DNA from: Arthrobacter sp. CJ23
Lineage (GTDB): Bacteria > Actinomycetota > Actinomycetes > Actinomycetales > Micrococcaceae
Assembly (NCBI RefSeq): GCF_024741795.1
Contig: NZ_CP102950.1
Span: 2,728,001-2,792,000, forward strand
Direction: 5' to 3'
DNA length: 64,000 nucleotides
Within the stretch, counting starts at the first letter, position 1; each line of letters opens with the position of its first letter. Positions 18,126 to 26,990 of this stretch are shown in pieces. A program made the position numbers and the translations under genes. A model generated the notes under the pieces. That model saw nothing but the letters and a program-made list of their open reading frames with translations. It did not search any database and was not told the origin of the DNA.

Positions 18126-18419
18126 CTAGTTGAACGGAAAATCGCGGTACGAACTGCGCACGTTGAATCGACGTCCCGCCTTTCGCCGCTGCCGGAACTC
18201 CGCGATCGTATCGATGTCGTTCGGACGCATCCCGAACTCACGGCACTTAGCGCGGACCTGCTCAACCGTGATTGGTACGCATCGCTCGGGCCGATTCATC
18301 ACGTCAGCCTTGAGCTTGTCCTCTTCATTCCACTTCAAGCCGGACGAGTAGCCGGCCGCCAAGTGGGCCACATGCTCAAGAATCCCTTCGACACCGTTGG
18401 GCAAAGGTTCGTTAGTCAT
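18126..18419 (-). CDS. Uncharacterised small protein (97 residues)
   Basis: Begins MTNEPLPNGVEGILEHVAHL and contains KADVMNRPERCVPITVEQVRAKCREFGMRPNDID, a helical and charged region, then a basic C terminus. No family is recognised. The ATG at 18419 is preferred over a frame extension of 10 residues because of the MTNEP start and acidic coding region. It follows the frameshifted small gene on the same strand. Confidence 0.55.
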   Translation of the reverse strand: MTNEPLPNGVEGILEHVAHLAAGYSSGLKWNEEDKLKADVMNRPERCVPITVEQVRAKCREFGMRPNDIDTIAEFRQRRKAGRRFNVRSSYRDFPFN

Positions 18420-18518
18420 TTCATCCTCCGGTTCGACAACAGGCGACACTGTTCGGCCTTCGAAGAGCTGGACAGGGCTGGCATCCGCGATCCACTCAAC
18501 GGTCTCCTGTTCGTTCCA

Positions 18519-18837
18519 CTAGCTGACGACGAGCGCGTCCGCGCCGACGCCCCAGAGATCGTTCAGGTTCTGGCGGTTCGGCCATTCATGAACCACTCGG
18601 TGGCCGGCAAGAGAGTTCGCCGAAAATCCTCGCCACGTCCGATGCGTGACACGGGTGTTCGACCAGCTTCTTGAGGCTTGCGCTGTCGAAGTCCTTCCGC
18701 GGGGTGACGACCACGACCGATCCGCCAGACTGCTCCAGAAGCCAGGTGATTGCGCGCAGGTTCTGTTGTTCGCGTGACGTCTCGCCCTCGCTGAGTCGAG
18801 AGATCGCGACCGGGTTGGGATAGCCGTCAGATGACAT
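18519..18837 (-). pseudogene. Small gene with apparent frameshift
   Basis: The first frame (start 18837, MSSDGYPNPVAISRLSEG) runs through TPRKDFDSASLKKLVEHP and ARIFGEL, then ends soon after in an unlikely tail and stop at about 18586. In the next frame the text continues naturally as AGHRVVHEWPNRQNLNDL and ends WGVGADALVVS at 18519. A single extra base around 18613-18618 (CTCTCTTGCC) would explain this. The intact protein would be about 104 residues. Sequencing error, real decay, or programmed frameshifting cannot be told apart here. Confidence 0.45.
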
Positions 18838-18928
18838 CGTGTTCCTCTTTCACTCGTGGCTGATGCCTTGACCGTACTGCCGACGTCCGACATTCACTTC
18901 GGCTTAGGACCGGCCAACGGAGAAAGCA

Positions 18929-20611
18929 CTACCTTTCAGCAATCGCTTTCCAGTCAGCCCGCTCGATCCACTCAACGAGGCCTCTTGAATCCAGTGGATC
19001 AGCTGCAGCAACTTGGCTGAGGAATGGGGACGGAGGACGGCTCTTCGAATAACCGGTGACCGTTGGCACCGAAGCTGCGCGGTTTAGTACAACTCCGTGC
19101 CGAGCTCGCGACATCATGACCGAGAGCACCCGAGCCTCTTCGGTTTTCTCCTCGGCGGTCGTCGCCCTGAAATCAGGAAGTACTCCGTCTTCGAGACCGA
19201 CGATGATTACCCAATCGAACTGCTGCCCCTTGCCGACGTGGCCAGTCAGCAGGTGAATCCCGGCCGCCGAAATAAGCGTTATAGCATCACCGACTCGAAC
19301 TCGGCCACGAACTTCCTGCGGTGACGCGCCATCGCGGAGCAAGTCGTGGCACCAGGAGAGGGCGTCAAGAAGGCTCTCGCGCCCGCGCGGGTCCGTCACG
19401 GACTCGAACGCTGATGCATCGCGCAGGAACGCCATCTTGTCCGTCGCTGCTCCATACCGTTTCAGATCGAAGCCAGCCAACATCGACTTGATCGCCCGTG
19501 CGGTGTCGGTATCAAGGATCCCGTCATCCCACCGGAAAAAGGGTACGTCTTCGGCCACAAGGGCGGCCTCCACGAATCGACGACGTCCAACGGTTCGCGC
19601 AATGACCCCAACTCGATGGTTCGAAGCACGGCTCACAAGTGCTCGCGCAACCTTTACGACCCACTCGCCTTCAGCCTCAGCGGTCTGATGATGGGCAACG
19701 GCTGCCAAGCCTGCGTTTGGCCACGATGCCGGATCTGCACTGGTAAGAGCGCTACCACCGGTTAGCGGCCCCATGGCATTCACCATAGCGAGCACAGCCG
19801 GTGATGAGCGATGCGACTCTGAGAACTCGACCGCCTCAGTACACTCAACCCGAATCGCCGAATGCACCTCGATTGGTTTGGCGCCTGCGAAACCATAGAT
19901 CCCTTGCGCCAAATCCCCGGCGTATGTTGTTCGCTTGTATCCGATCCGATTAACAATGCGAAGCTGCTGCGGCGTAAGGTCCTGGAACTCATCGACAACT
20001 ACAGCTCCGAAATGCGCCCGGTAGAGATCGGCCACGGCGTCGTGGGCAAGGATGAGCTCGGCTAATCTCGGAAGATCATCGTAGGTGAGACGTCCCTCTT
20101 GAACGCGCAATCGTTCTACGGCAAGCGCGCCCTCGAGGCCTGGTTTCTGCAGGAATGAATCAACCTCAGTATCTGTCCGAGGCTCTTGCTTTACCACTCT
20201 CAACGTCTTCTGGAGCGCCGCGGTGGTATTGAAGTCAAGACCTTTCGATCGCGCGTGCGCGCCCACCCAGTCGCCGTCGGGCAGGATCAGATCAGCATTG
20301 AGATCGATCACATTGGCATGTGCTCGGAACAGCCGAGCGGCAAGTCCGTGAAAGTTAGTGATGGTGACGCGCTCGCGCATCGCCGAGATCGGCAGATAGT
20401 CGCCGAGCCGGTCACGGATGTTGTCACGCGCCCGGTTCGAAAAGGTCGTGACGAGGATCTTCTGGGGGCCCGCGACATCTCCGCGTTGAAGCAGTCCTTG
20501 GATACGAAGAGCGAGTGCCTCGGTTTTACCGCAGCCAGCGGGTGCGACCACCAAGAGATCGCGTGCAGCGGCATCTCGGATCTTGAGCTGCGATTTCGTG
20601 GGACGGATCAT
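18929..20611 (-). CDS. UvrD/Rep-like superfamily 1 helicase (GajB-like)
   Basis: 560 residues. Walker A APAGCGKT at about 23-30, an SF1 motif Ia/Ib segment TNFHGLAARL, Walker B/DEAD-type VVVDEFQDLTPQQ at about 206, GDLAQGIYGFAGA (motif III), a motif V-like GHVGKGQQFDWVIIVGLEDGV and the motif VI-like VMMSRARHGV. This is the layout of UvrD-type helicases. The start ATG abuts the stop of the upstream OLD-family gene (TAG ATG), a tight two-gene operon. That pairing is the Gabija anti-phage arrangement (GajA + GajB), in which GajB is thought to sense DNA ends or nucleotide pools. The assignment as Gabija rests on this pairing; a distant variant is possible. Confidence 0.72.
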   Translation of the reverse strand: MIRPTKSQLKIRDAAARDLLVVAPAGCGKTEALALRIQGLLQRGDVAGPQKILVTTFSNRARDNIRDRLGDYLPISAMRERVTITNFHGLAARLFRAHANVIDLNADLILPDGDWVGAHARSKGLDFNTTAALQKTLRVVKQEPRTDTEVDSFLQKPGLEGALAVERLRVQEGRLTYDDLPRLAELILAHDAVADLYRAHFGAVVVDEFQDLTPQQLRIVNRIGYKRTTYAGDLAQGIYGFAGAKPIEVHSAIRVECTEAVEFSESHRSSPAVLAMVNAMGPLTGGSALTSADPASWPNAGLAAVAHHQTAEAEGEWVVKVARALVSRASNHRVGVIARTVGRRRFVEAALVAEDVPFFRWDDGILDTDTARAIKSMLAGFDLKRYGAATDKMAFLRDASAFESVTDPRGRESLLDALSWCHDLLRDGASPQEVRGRVRVGDAITLISAAGIHLLTGHVGKGQQFDWVIIVGLEDGVLPDFRATTAEEKTEEARVLSVMMSRARHGVVLNRAASVPTVTGYSKSRPPSPFLSQVAAADPLDSRGLVEWIERADWKAIAER

Positions 20612-22219
20612 CTACGCCACGATTTCTGCGAGGAGGTTGTCGATGCTGCTGATCTTCTCTGCATTCCCTGGGGTGAGGATCGGCAATATGGCCAATGACG
20701 CGCGGATCTTGTACTTGCTCCTGCGGCAGAATCCAGCCACATCGACCTCGGTATGCGTCCCATCAGGCCCCGTTGGCGTGCAATTTGCAAGCTCATTCCT
20801 CCCGAACTGTCCGCTGCTCTTCAGCGCTTCATACACCTCAGCGGCGCCAAGAGCCTTGACGTACTCATCCTCGAGATCGAGGTCAGACACCCATATCGAC
20901 TTCGTCGGGAAATCACCGACAGGAATGCCTGTCGCTGACTCAGTCGTATCCCGCGCATCAAGGTCGATAAGCCGTGAGATCTGGAGGTCAAATCCATCCG
21001 GGCCGAACAGCTTCGCGATGGCCTTGATCTCGGCCGAGCCATCGGTCTCGATGACTGAGACTCCCAGCCGGTCCAAGTTGCGATCGGTGAGTTCGGCAAC
21101 GCGTTCAAGGACCACCCGGTCAGAAAGCCCTTCGACGGTAATAATCCTACGAGCCGTGAGGGGCTCAAGTTTGTCTCGTACCCACCACTGCACGAAGGTC
21201 CGCTCGTTCGGTGCGAGGAATCCCGCTGCAGGCTGGACAAGCTCGCCACCAGGGCGGACCACCACGATCGAGTCGGCGTCGAAAGCCCCGACGATATCCG
21301 AAGAGTGAGTGGCAAGAACCTTCTGGTTGGTACTGGTTCTGAGGAGCCGCGCCAAGCTACGCTGACTGGTGGGATGCAAATGAATCTCGGGCTCATCGAT
21401 GCCGACAACATTGGCCCCGGCGCTCATCATGTCGTAGAGGGCGATTGCGTAAAGTGCCCGGGTACCATCCGACTGCTGCGAGAGCTCGTGCTCCACACCA
21501 TCCTTACTCACGCGAAGTCGGACGTCGCTCAGTACGTCTTCATCAGCAGACGCGCCGCTCACGAAAGACAGATCCTTCTTCTCCAGTTTGTCTGGCAGCG
21601 CCTTCGAGAGCTGACCGGCAAGGTCCGTGCGAAGGTTCCCGAGAACTTCCGAGTTACTCAGTTCCAGCTGGAACCGCTCGGCCACCTTGTCAAAGTCCGC
21701 CTTCTCCGAGCCGAGGTCCACGCTGCGAAGGAGGTCGTCGAGGGCGGAGCGACGATCCTCTCTCAGATCACGGGTCTGCGAAGTCGCACTGAGAAATTTC
21801 CAACCGAGCCCCGTGATCTGGTCTCTTGAAAGTTGGCGTCCTGTCCCGGCATGCGGACCCGTGCGGGCGATTGAGATTGATTCGCTGGGGTCTACAGTCG
21901 CACTCAGCCTGACAGTGAGCCACGCCTTGTCTAGCAACGGGTCATACTGAATCTCGTCGGGGAAGAGCGCCTTCTCAGCTTCTGAAAACTCTTCGAGGTC
22001 AACCTCGACGAGTAACGGTTCCTCAGTAGTCCGAAAGTCGTCAATCGAGATATTTGAATACAGCTGAGCTGTACTCGTACCAAGCACAAGGTCAATTGCC
22101 CTCAGAAACGACGATTTGCCGACATCGTTCGCACCGACGAGGACCAGGTGATCCCGCACTGATAGCTCTCTGTCAGCCAACCGCCGATAGTTCTCAAACT
22201 TGATTCTGGTGATCCTCAA
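20612..22219 (-). CDS. OLD-family ATPase/TOPRIM nuclease (GajA-like)
   Basis: 535 residues. N-terminal ABC-type ATPase: MRITRIKFENYRRLAD, Walker A GANDVGKSS at 29-37, a signature-like LSQQSDGTRAL in the middle, Walker B GIDEPEIHLHP, H-loop ATHSSDIVGA. C-terminal TOPRIM domain: TVEGLSDRVVLERV from about residue 360, RLIDLDARD, and WVSDLDLEDEY at about 440, giving the conserved Glu and Asp pair residues. OLD-family nucleases cut DNA. With the adjacent UvrD-like helicase it forms a Gabija-like system, where GajA nicks DNA at specific sites when ATP is depleted. Family length (about 570) is similar. Confidence 0.75.
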   Translation of the reverse strand: MRITRIKFENYRRLADRELSVRDHLVLVGANDVGKSSFLRAIDLVLGTSTAQLYSNISIDDFRTTEEPLLVEVDLEEFSEAEKALFPDEIQYDPLLDKAWLTVRLSATVDPSESISIARTGPHAGTGRQLSRDQITGLGWKFLSATSQTRDLREDRRSALDDLLRSVDLGSEKADFDKVAERFQLELSNSEVLGNLRTDLAGQLSKALPDKLEKKDLSFVSGASADEDVLSDVRLRVSKDGVEHELSQQSDGTRALYAIALYDMMSAGANVVGIDEPEIHLHPTSQRSLARLLRTSTNQKVLATHSSDIVGAFDADSIVVVRPGGELVQPAAGFLAPNERTFVQWWVRDKLEPLTARRIITVEGLSDRVVLERVAELTDRNLDRLGVSVIETDGSAEIKAIAKLFGPDGFDLQISRLIDLDARDTTESATGIPVGDFPTKSIWVSDLDLEDEYVKALGAAEVYEALKSSGQFGRNELANCTPTGPDGTHTEVDVAGFCRRSKYKIRASLAILPILTPGNAEKISSIDNLLAEIVA

Positions 22220-22971
22220 GGTGCCTCCCCCTTAGCGAATAACTCTGTCTGCTCAAGCACCAGCTCGATCGCTTTCGCCTCGGCGTCCGGCGGGTAGCCT
22301 TAGCGTGCAAGCATGCGATGGACCTTGGAGCGCATCGCTGCTCACACCGAATCCTTTAGGTTCCAGTCGATTTGCAGTCGCTCTTATTCAACCATCTGGA
22401 TAAGACAATTCCTCAAAGGCATCTGGCATGGAGGCGTCCTGGGGGCGACTCCGGTGCCATCTCGTGATCCAATGTCTGATCGCACCGGTTCGACTTCTAT
22501 CAGGCGCCCTCGAACCCTGCATAAGCGACTGGAATACCATAGGGCCCTACAAATTCACTGTCCGAACTTTCCAAGCAACCGTCTCTCCGGAGCTGCGAAA
22601 CCGACCGCGGCATCCCAACCCTCGCGGGTGGCGCTGAGGAACCAAGGTCCAATGCAGGCGATCGGCTGCGCGTGGGCACGATAGGCCACGGCTGCCGGCG
22701 GACCACCTCATCCCAGGCCTTTGTGGCTATAGGGAATTCTGGGTCTCTGCCGCACTAACACAGAGTGCGTGCTTCGTCTGCACGTGGCTGAGACACCTAG
22801 CTCTCGCAGCGGTCGAAGCGGGAGTGGCTCCGAAGCGGTGCCTGCATCCGAGCTGTGACGTCGTCGAAGAACTGACATCAAGGACCAAGTGCTTGTCGGC
22901 AGGAATGGCGATGAAAATTGGATACTCTGGCTCTAACGAAGACCAACGTAGCAGTATGAGCGGAGATGCAA
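22220..22971. other. 750-bp interval without a convincing gene
   Basis: Short frames on both strands lack family-like features and consistent codon use. The only element noticed is the GGAG ribosome-binding sequence at 22962-22965 for the DUF262 gene. The stretch may hold degraded sequence or a noncoding RNA; nothing specific can be supported. Confidence 0.5.
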
Positions 22972-24168
22972 ATGACCGATAGCGTGCAATTGCTTGAAAA
23001 CTCGCCGAATCCGATCACCGAAAGTGCAGCTGACACTTCGTGGTTGGACGAAGCTTCTCTCGAATCCGACGACGTCGAAGTGCAGGAGTACGACCTCGTC
23101 TCCTCGCCCAACGACTGGAATTTTTCCACGATCGTTAGCTTCATCGGCTCAGGCGCGATGAAGGTACCAAGCTTCCAGCGAAACTACATTTGGGATCGCA
23201 AACGCGCCTCCAAGCTCATTGAGTCGTTGCTCATTGGGCTGCCTGTACCGCAAGTATTTCTCTACGAAGAGGAGAGAAATAGTTTCCTCGTGATTGACGG
23301 CCAGCAGCGACTTCTGACCCTCTACTTCTTCTCCAAAGGCCGATTCCCGAAGCCAAAAATTCGTGGCGATCTTCGCGCACGTCTCCAGCAAGGATTCATT
23401 GATGACGACTTCTTGGAGGACGACGAATTTTTTGAGTCCTTCAAGCTTTCCCTACCGAAGTCGCCATCAGGTACCCCGAACAGGTTCCACGGCCTCACCT
23501 ATAAGGGACTGAAAGAGGATAGAACGTCACTTGACCTGCGAACGATCAGAAACATCGTAGTCAAGCAAACGAGCCCAGAGGGAAACTCTGCCGTCTTCGA
23601 ACTCTTCAACAGGCTCAATACCGGAGGTGTCAACCTGACACCCCAGGAAATTCGCGCAAGCTTGTATCATTCAGACTTCTTCATTGAGGTCATCAATCTC
23701 AACTCTGATCCCGCGTGGCGCCACATCGTCGGAACTGCAAACCCGGACGCCCGGATGCGTGACACCGAGTTCCTCCTCCGAGCTCTTGCCCTTGCCGGCT
23801 CGTCCGATGGATTCAGCGGCTCGATGGCCAACTTCATCAATAATTACTGCGTGAAGGCTAAGAAGTTTTCCTCACAAGACGCGCGGACTGCCCACGACGG
23901 ACTAACCGGGTTTTTCGAGCTATTCAGCGACACCCCTTCGCCGTTCCTGCGTGCGGGAAAGTTCAGCGGAGTGCTGTTTGAGAGCGCATATGCCGCGTGG
24001 CAGCAACTTGAAAGACCAGCGGTGGACCGCCAAAGGATTTCAGAGGCAATTAGTAAGGCAAAACTGACGGAAGAGTTTGCCGAGACTCTCCAGGAAGGAT
24101 CGACGAAACCCATCAACACGCGCAATCGCATTGGCATACTTCGTAAATACATCGAAGATGCAGTCTAG
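22972..24168 (+). CDS. DUF262-domain protein
   Basis: 398 residues. The DUF262 (ParB/Srx-like) core is plain: VPSFQRNYIWDRKRASKLIESL then LPVPQVFLYEE and VIDGQQRLLTL with the DGQQR motif around residue 110. FNRLNTGGVNLTPQEIRA is a further conserved box. DUF262 occurs in the GmrS part of GmrSD type IV modification-dependent enzymes and in other defence proteins; here there is no fused GmrD (DUF1524 HNH). It is 3 bp from the following HEPN gene. The start at 22972 is favoured because GGAG is 6 bp upstream; an ATG two codons earlier has no room for it. Confidence 0.8.
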   Translation: MTDSVQLLENSPNPITESAADTSWLDEASLESDDVEVQEYDLVSSPNDWNFSTIVSFIGSGAMKVPSFQRNYIWDRKRASKLIESLLIGLPVPQVFLYEEERNSFLVIDGQQRLLTLYFFSKGRFPKPKIRGDLRARLQQGFIDDDFLEDDEFFESFKLSLPKSPSGTPNRFHGLTYKGLKEDRTSLDLRTIRNIVVKQTSPEGNSAVFELFNRLNTGGVNLTPQEIRASLYHSDFFIEVINLNSDPAWRHIVGTANPDARMRDTEFLLRALALAGSSDGFSGSMANFINNYCVKAKKFSSQDARTAHDGLTGFFELFSDTPSPFLRAGKFSGVLFESAYAAWQQLERPAVDRQRISEAISKAKLTEEFAETLQEGSTKPINTRNRIGILRKYIEDAV

Positions 24169-24171
24169 AAA

Positions 24172-24693
24172 ATGGCGACTGTGAATGATGCGGTTGACCT
24201 TCTATATCAAGACTATGTCGAACTAGTTTCTGATCTGAGTACGAGTCCGTCAGGCCTCTCTTCTCTGAATCGTAGCTACCATAAGCACCTTCTTGTAGCG
24301 GCCGCGAGCAGCTTGGAGGATAGGGTCAAAGCCCTTGTTCCTGAGATCTTCGGACGGCACGGAACTGACAGACTTGCGGCTTTCGTCGCGAAACAGGTGA
24401 TGGCTCGTGGCTATCACACCTTGTTTGACTGGCGGGGCGGAACTGCTCAGGGGTTCTTCACAAGCTTCGGTGAGGTCTGTGGTCAAACGTTCAAGGCTGC
24501 GCTGAAGGCGGACGACGTCCTAAAGGCGCAGCACGGTGCTTTCATGCAGCTTGGAGATCTTCGTAACCAAGTAGTTCACAACGACTACGCGAGTGCGCTC
24601 ATAGAGCTAACCCCCGCGGAAATCATTGCTAGATACAAGCTATCCCTTGAATTTGTGGATCGAATTGAGCATTTTGTTCTGGCGGAAACCTGA
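24172..24693 (+). CDS. HEPN-domain protein (probable RNase partner of DUF262)
   Basis: 173 residues, all alpha-helical. LGDLRNQVVHNDYA contains R131-N-x3-H136, the R-x4-6-H motif of HEPN ribonucleases (RiboL-PSP-type HEPN is the closest fit). It directly follows the DUF262 gene with a 3-bp gap and so forms a two-gene unit. HEPN enzymes cleave RNA in many toxin-antitoxin and phage defence systems, which suggests the pair is an abortive infection or toxin-antitoxin-like module. The role is inferred from motif and context. Confidence 0.68.
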   Translation: MATVNDAVDLLYQDYVELVSDLSTSPSGLSSLNRSYHKHLLVAAASSLEDRVKALVPEIFGRHGTDRLAAFVAKQVMARGYHTLFDWRGGTAQGFFTSFGEVCGQTFKAALKADDVLKAQHGAFMQLGDLRNQVVHNDYASALIELTPAEIIARYKLSLEFVDRIEHFVLAET

Positions 24694-24856
24694 CCACCAG
24701 GCCTGAAGCTACCTTGCGGACGGCATCCAGGCTCAATGATTCGTCCCGAAAAACGGAAGCTCGACAGCGCCGCAATCCCTGGCAGCCTGACCTGGACACT
24801 GCTGTTGTTGCCGAAGGCTCGTTTCGGGGTGGGGTAATTCACTCCAGTAGGCTGAC

Positions 24857-25807
24857 ATGATGACTCAGCCTCTTGAAATCTTTGAGCTTCCGCATGATGC
24901 CGCCCTCGAAGAAGTTGTAGCCGAACTGCGGAAGCTCGATCGCTCTGGCATGCGGTGGGCCAAAGTTGTCCGGCATACCTACGACGTGATTTACGGCGGG
25001 CAAGAGACAGGACGCTACCGCTGGGACCAGCTCATGAAGACTGAGAAGACCCACTTCGGCACTCTCTTCGAGATTTTCGCACAGCGCGAGTTCGGGTTTG
25101 ACGGTGGTGACACCACGGACTATCGGATCGCCGGCCACCAAGTCGATGCTAAATGGAGCCAGTCCTATGGTGGCTGGATGCTCCCACCTGAAGTCTTCGG
25201 CGAGCTTGCTCTTGTAGCCACTGGCAGCGACCAGAACTCAGTCTGGTCGCTCGGGCTCGTGCGTATCACGGCGGATGCACGGCGCGAGTCCGTGAATAGG
25301 GATAAGAAGAGCCAGCTCAATGATCGCGGCAAGTCGAGCATCACCTGGCTTTGGCGCGATGCCCCGCTTCGACCCAACGTGTTGCTACAGCTTCCCCAAG
25401 TGGAGGTCGACAAGATCTTCGCCGCAGGTCCTGGCACAAGAAAGACCAACCAACTCTTCAGGAGCGCTGAGGGGATGCTTGTGCATCGAAATATCGTCGC
25501 CACAGTGAGCAGGCAACTCGATGCGCAGAAACGCGTTCGCTATAACGGTGGGGCCAGGCAAGCTCTCGCACCTGAGGGCTACATCATTCTCGGCGGGTCC
25601 TATCGGGCACAGACAGATATCGCCCGAGATCTAGGCCTGCCGGTCCCGTTTGCCGACGAGTACGTGTCAACCCGCGTCGTTCCATCCGAAGATGGGACCG
25701 GTGCCCTTATCGCCGGAGCTAGGTGGCGGCGGGCAAGGCCTGAGGAATCAGTCGGGCTTGCTCCTCGAATCGACGAGAAGGCAAGCCCGACTGCAGAGGA
25801 TCTATGA
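24857..25807 (+). CDS. NaeI-like type II restriction endonuclease
   Basis: 316 residues, the same length as NaeI (317), and its sequence lines up with what I recall of NaeI along the whole length: QLMKTEKTHFGTL, TDYRIAGHQVDAKWS, WMLPPEVFGELALV, RVRYNGGARQAL and LPEGYIILGG-like segments are shared. Predicted catalytic residues are E72, D88, D97 and K99 (the E...D...DxK pattern). NaeI cuts GCCGGC and needs a second effector copy of the site, the C-terminal part (about residue 170 on) being the CAP-like DNA-binding domain. A GCC/GGC specificity is inferred. Convergent with the methyltransferase; their stops overlap. Confidence 0.88.
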   Translation: MMTQPLEIFELPHDAALEEVVAELRKLDRSGMRWAKVVRHTYDVIYGGQETGRYRWDQLMKTEKTHFGTLFEIFAQREFGFDGGDTTDYRIAGHQVDAKWSQSYGGWMLPPEVFGELALVATGSDQNSVWSLGLVRITADARRESVNRDKKSQLNDRGKSSITWLWRDAPLRPNVLLQLPQVEVDKIFAAGPGTRKTNQLFRSAEGMLVHRNIVATVSRQLDAQKRVRYNGGARQALAPEGYIILGGSYRAQTDIARDLGLPVPFADEYVSTRVVPSEDGTGALIAGARWRRARPEESVGLAPRIDEKASPTAEDL

Positions 25808-26788
25808 CGCCTGACGCGCAATCAGCTGGGTGCCCGTGGTAGTAGCCCGGGCGCCCAGCGCGGTAGCAATCGACAACCCGACGTTTTTTGCCACGGGCGG
25901 AGGAAAGGCGTTGCCAATCTGGCGGTAGACAGAAGTCTTGCGCCCGCTGAACTGCCAGGAGTCCTCAAACCCTTGAACGCGTGCCACCATGCGATTCGTA
26001 AGTCTGGGCACAAAGTCTTCTGGAGTTTCAGCGGACGGCGCCTCGTCGACGATGCCCTTTCCGTCAACTCCGAGAGCAGCCCAGCCAGCCTTCGCACGAG
26101 TGGGGCCCAAGTCCGCTCCCCCGTGCTTCTTGGAGCCACCGACGATTGTCGGGGCGATGCCGTTGGCCTTTTTTGCCCAAGCATCAGCACCGGCCCAACC
26201 ATTGGCTGCCATCAGGTCCTTAAGCACTTCACCAACCTTGGCTGGGGAGCCAACTGGATGCGGCCACTCAAACTTGCTGAATTTGCTGCTCTTAAGTGCT
26301 ACCAAGATGAATCGAGGCCGCAACTGAGGCACGCCAAATTCAGAGCTGTAGAGGAGCTGCCAATCCGTTTGGTACCCCATACGGTGGAGCTCGTCGCGGA
26401 TTGCTTCTCGGTAATCATTGAAACGCGCAGAGGCCAGCCCCTTCACATTTTCTAGCATCACGGCCGTCGGTTTGGCCTCGCGAACGAGCCGTAGCGCTTC
26501 CGGGAAGAGATCACGTTCATCGTTAGCGCCCAACTGCTTCCCAGCCACGCTAAACGGCGGGCAAGGGACTCCGCCGGCCAGAAGATCAATGCCCTTGTAC
26601 TTACGTCCGTCGATCTCGCGAACGTCACCCTCGTGAACGTCCCAGGAGGGGCGATTGAGACGCAGGGTAGCGGCGGCATCACGGTCGATCTCGACCGCCA
26701 ACGAATGTCCAAATCCCGCCAATTCGAGACCGGACGATTGGCCGCCTGCACCGGCGCAAATCTCTAGGGCTGATAGTGATGTGGTCAC
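25802..26788 (-). CDS. DNA (cytosine-5-)-methyltransferase
   Basis: 328 residues from GTG at 26788. Motif I LEICAGAGGQSSGLELAG, motif IV VPCPPFS with catalytic Cys76, motif VI MLENVKGL, motif VIII QLRPR, and motif X RQIGNAFPPPVAKNV are all present, in order. It methylates cytosine at C5, most likely at the site cut by the convergent NaeI-like enzyme, and so protects the host DNA. The start is inferred from the beginning of motif I; the frame extends 30 residues further upstream to an ATG, but that part looks like non-coding sequence. Confidence 0.9.
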   Translation of the reverse strand: MTTSLSALEICAGAGGQSSGLELAGFGHSLAVEIDRDAAATLRLNRPSWDVHEGDVREIDGRKYKGIDLLAGGVPCPPFSVAGKQLGANDERDLFPEALRLVREAKPTAVMLENVKGLASARFNDYREAIRDELHRMGYQTDWQLLYSSEFGVPQLRPRFILVALKSSKFSKFEWPHPVGSPAKVGEVLKDLMAANGWAGADAWAKKANGIAPTIVGGSKKHGGADLGPTRAKAGWAALGVDGKGIVDEAPSAETPEDFVPRLTNRMVARVQGFEDSWQFSGRKTSVYRQIGNAFPPPVAKNVGLSIATALGARATTTGTQLIARQAS

Positions 26789-26990
26789 TGGATGGTTCCT
26801 CCATGGGCGTCGATCGACAGGGTCAACTCTATCCTGACAACGACCACTGACAGGATTTGGACACCGCCTACTTGTCATTCCTACAAGGGGATCTGCCGCC
26901 CAAGCGCTGGGAAGTGGCCATCATCACTTGTCAGATCGACAACCAGGTTGGAACGAGTCACCCTCAGCCGGCCGGCTAGCCTCATCAATC

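Noticed and set aside
22313..22706. Open frames between the GajA-like and DUF262 genes
   Set aside because: Low-complexity, no ribosome-binding site, no codon bias like the neighbouring genes; reported as an interval without a gene.
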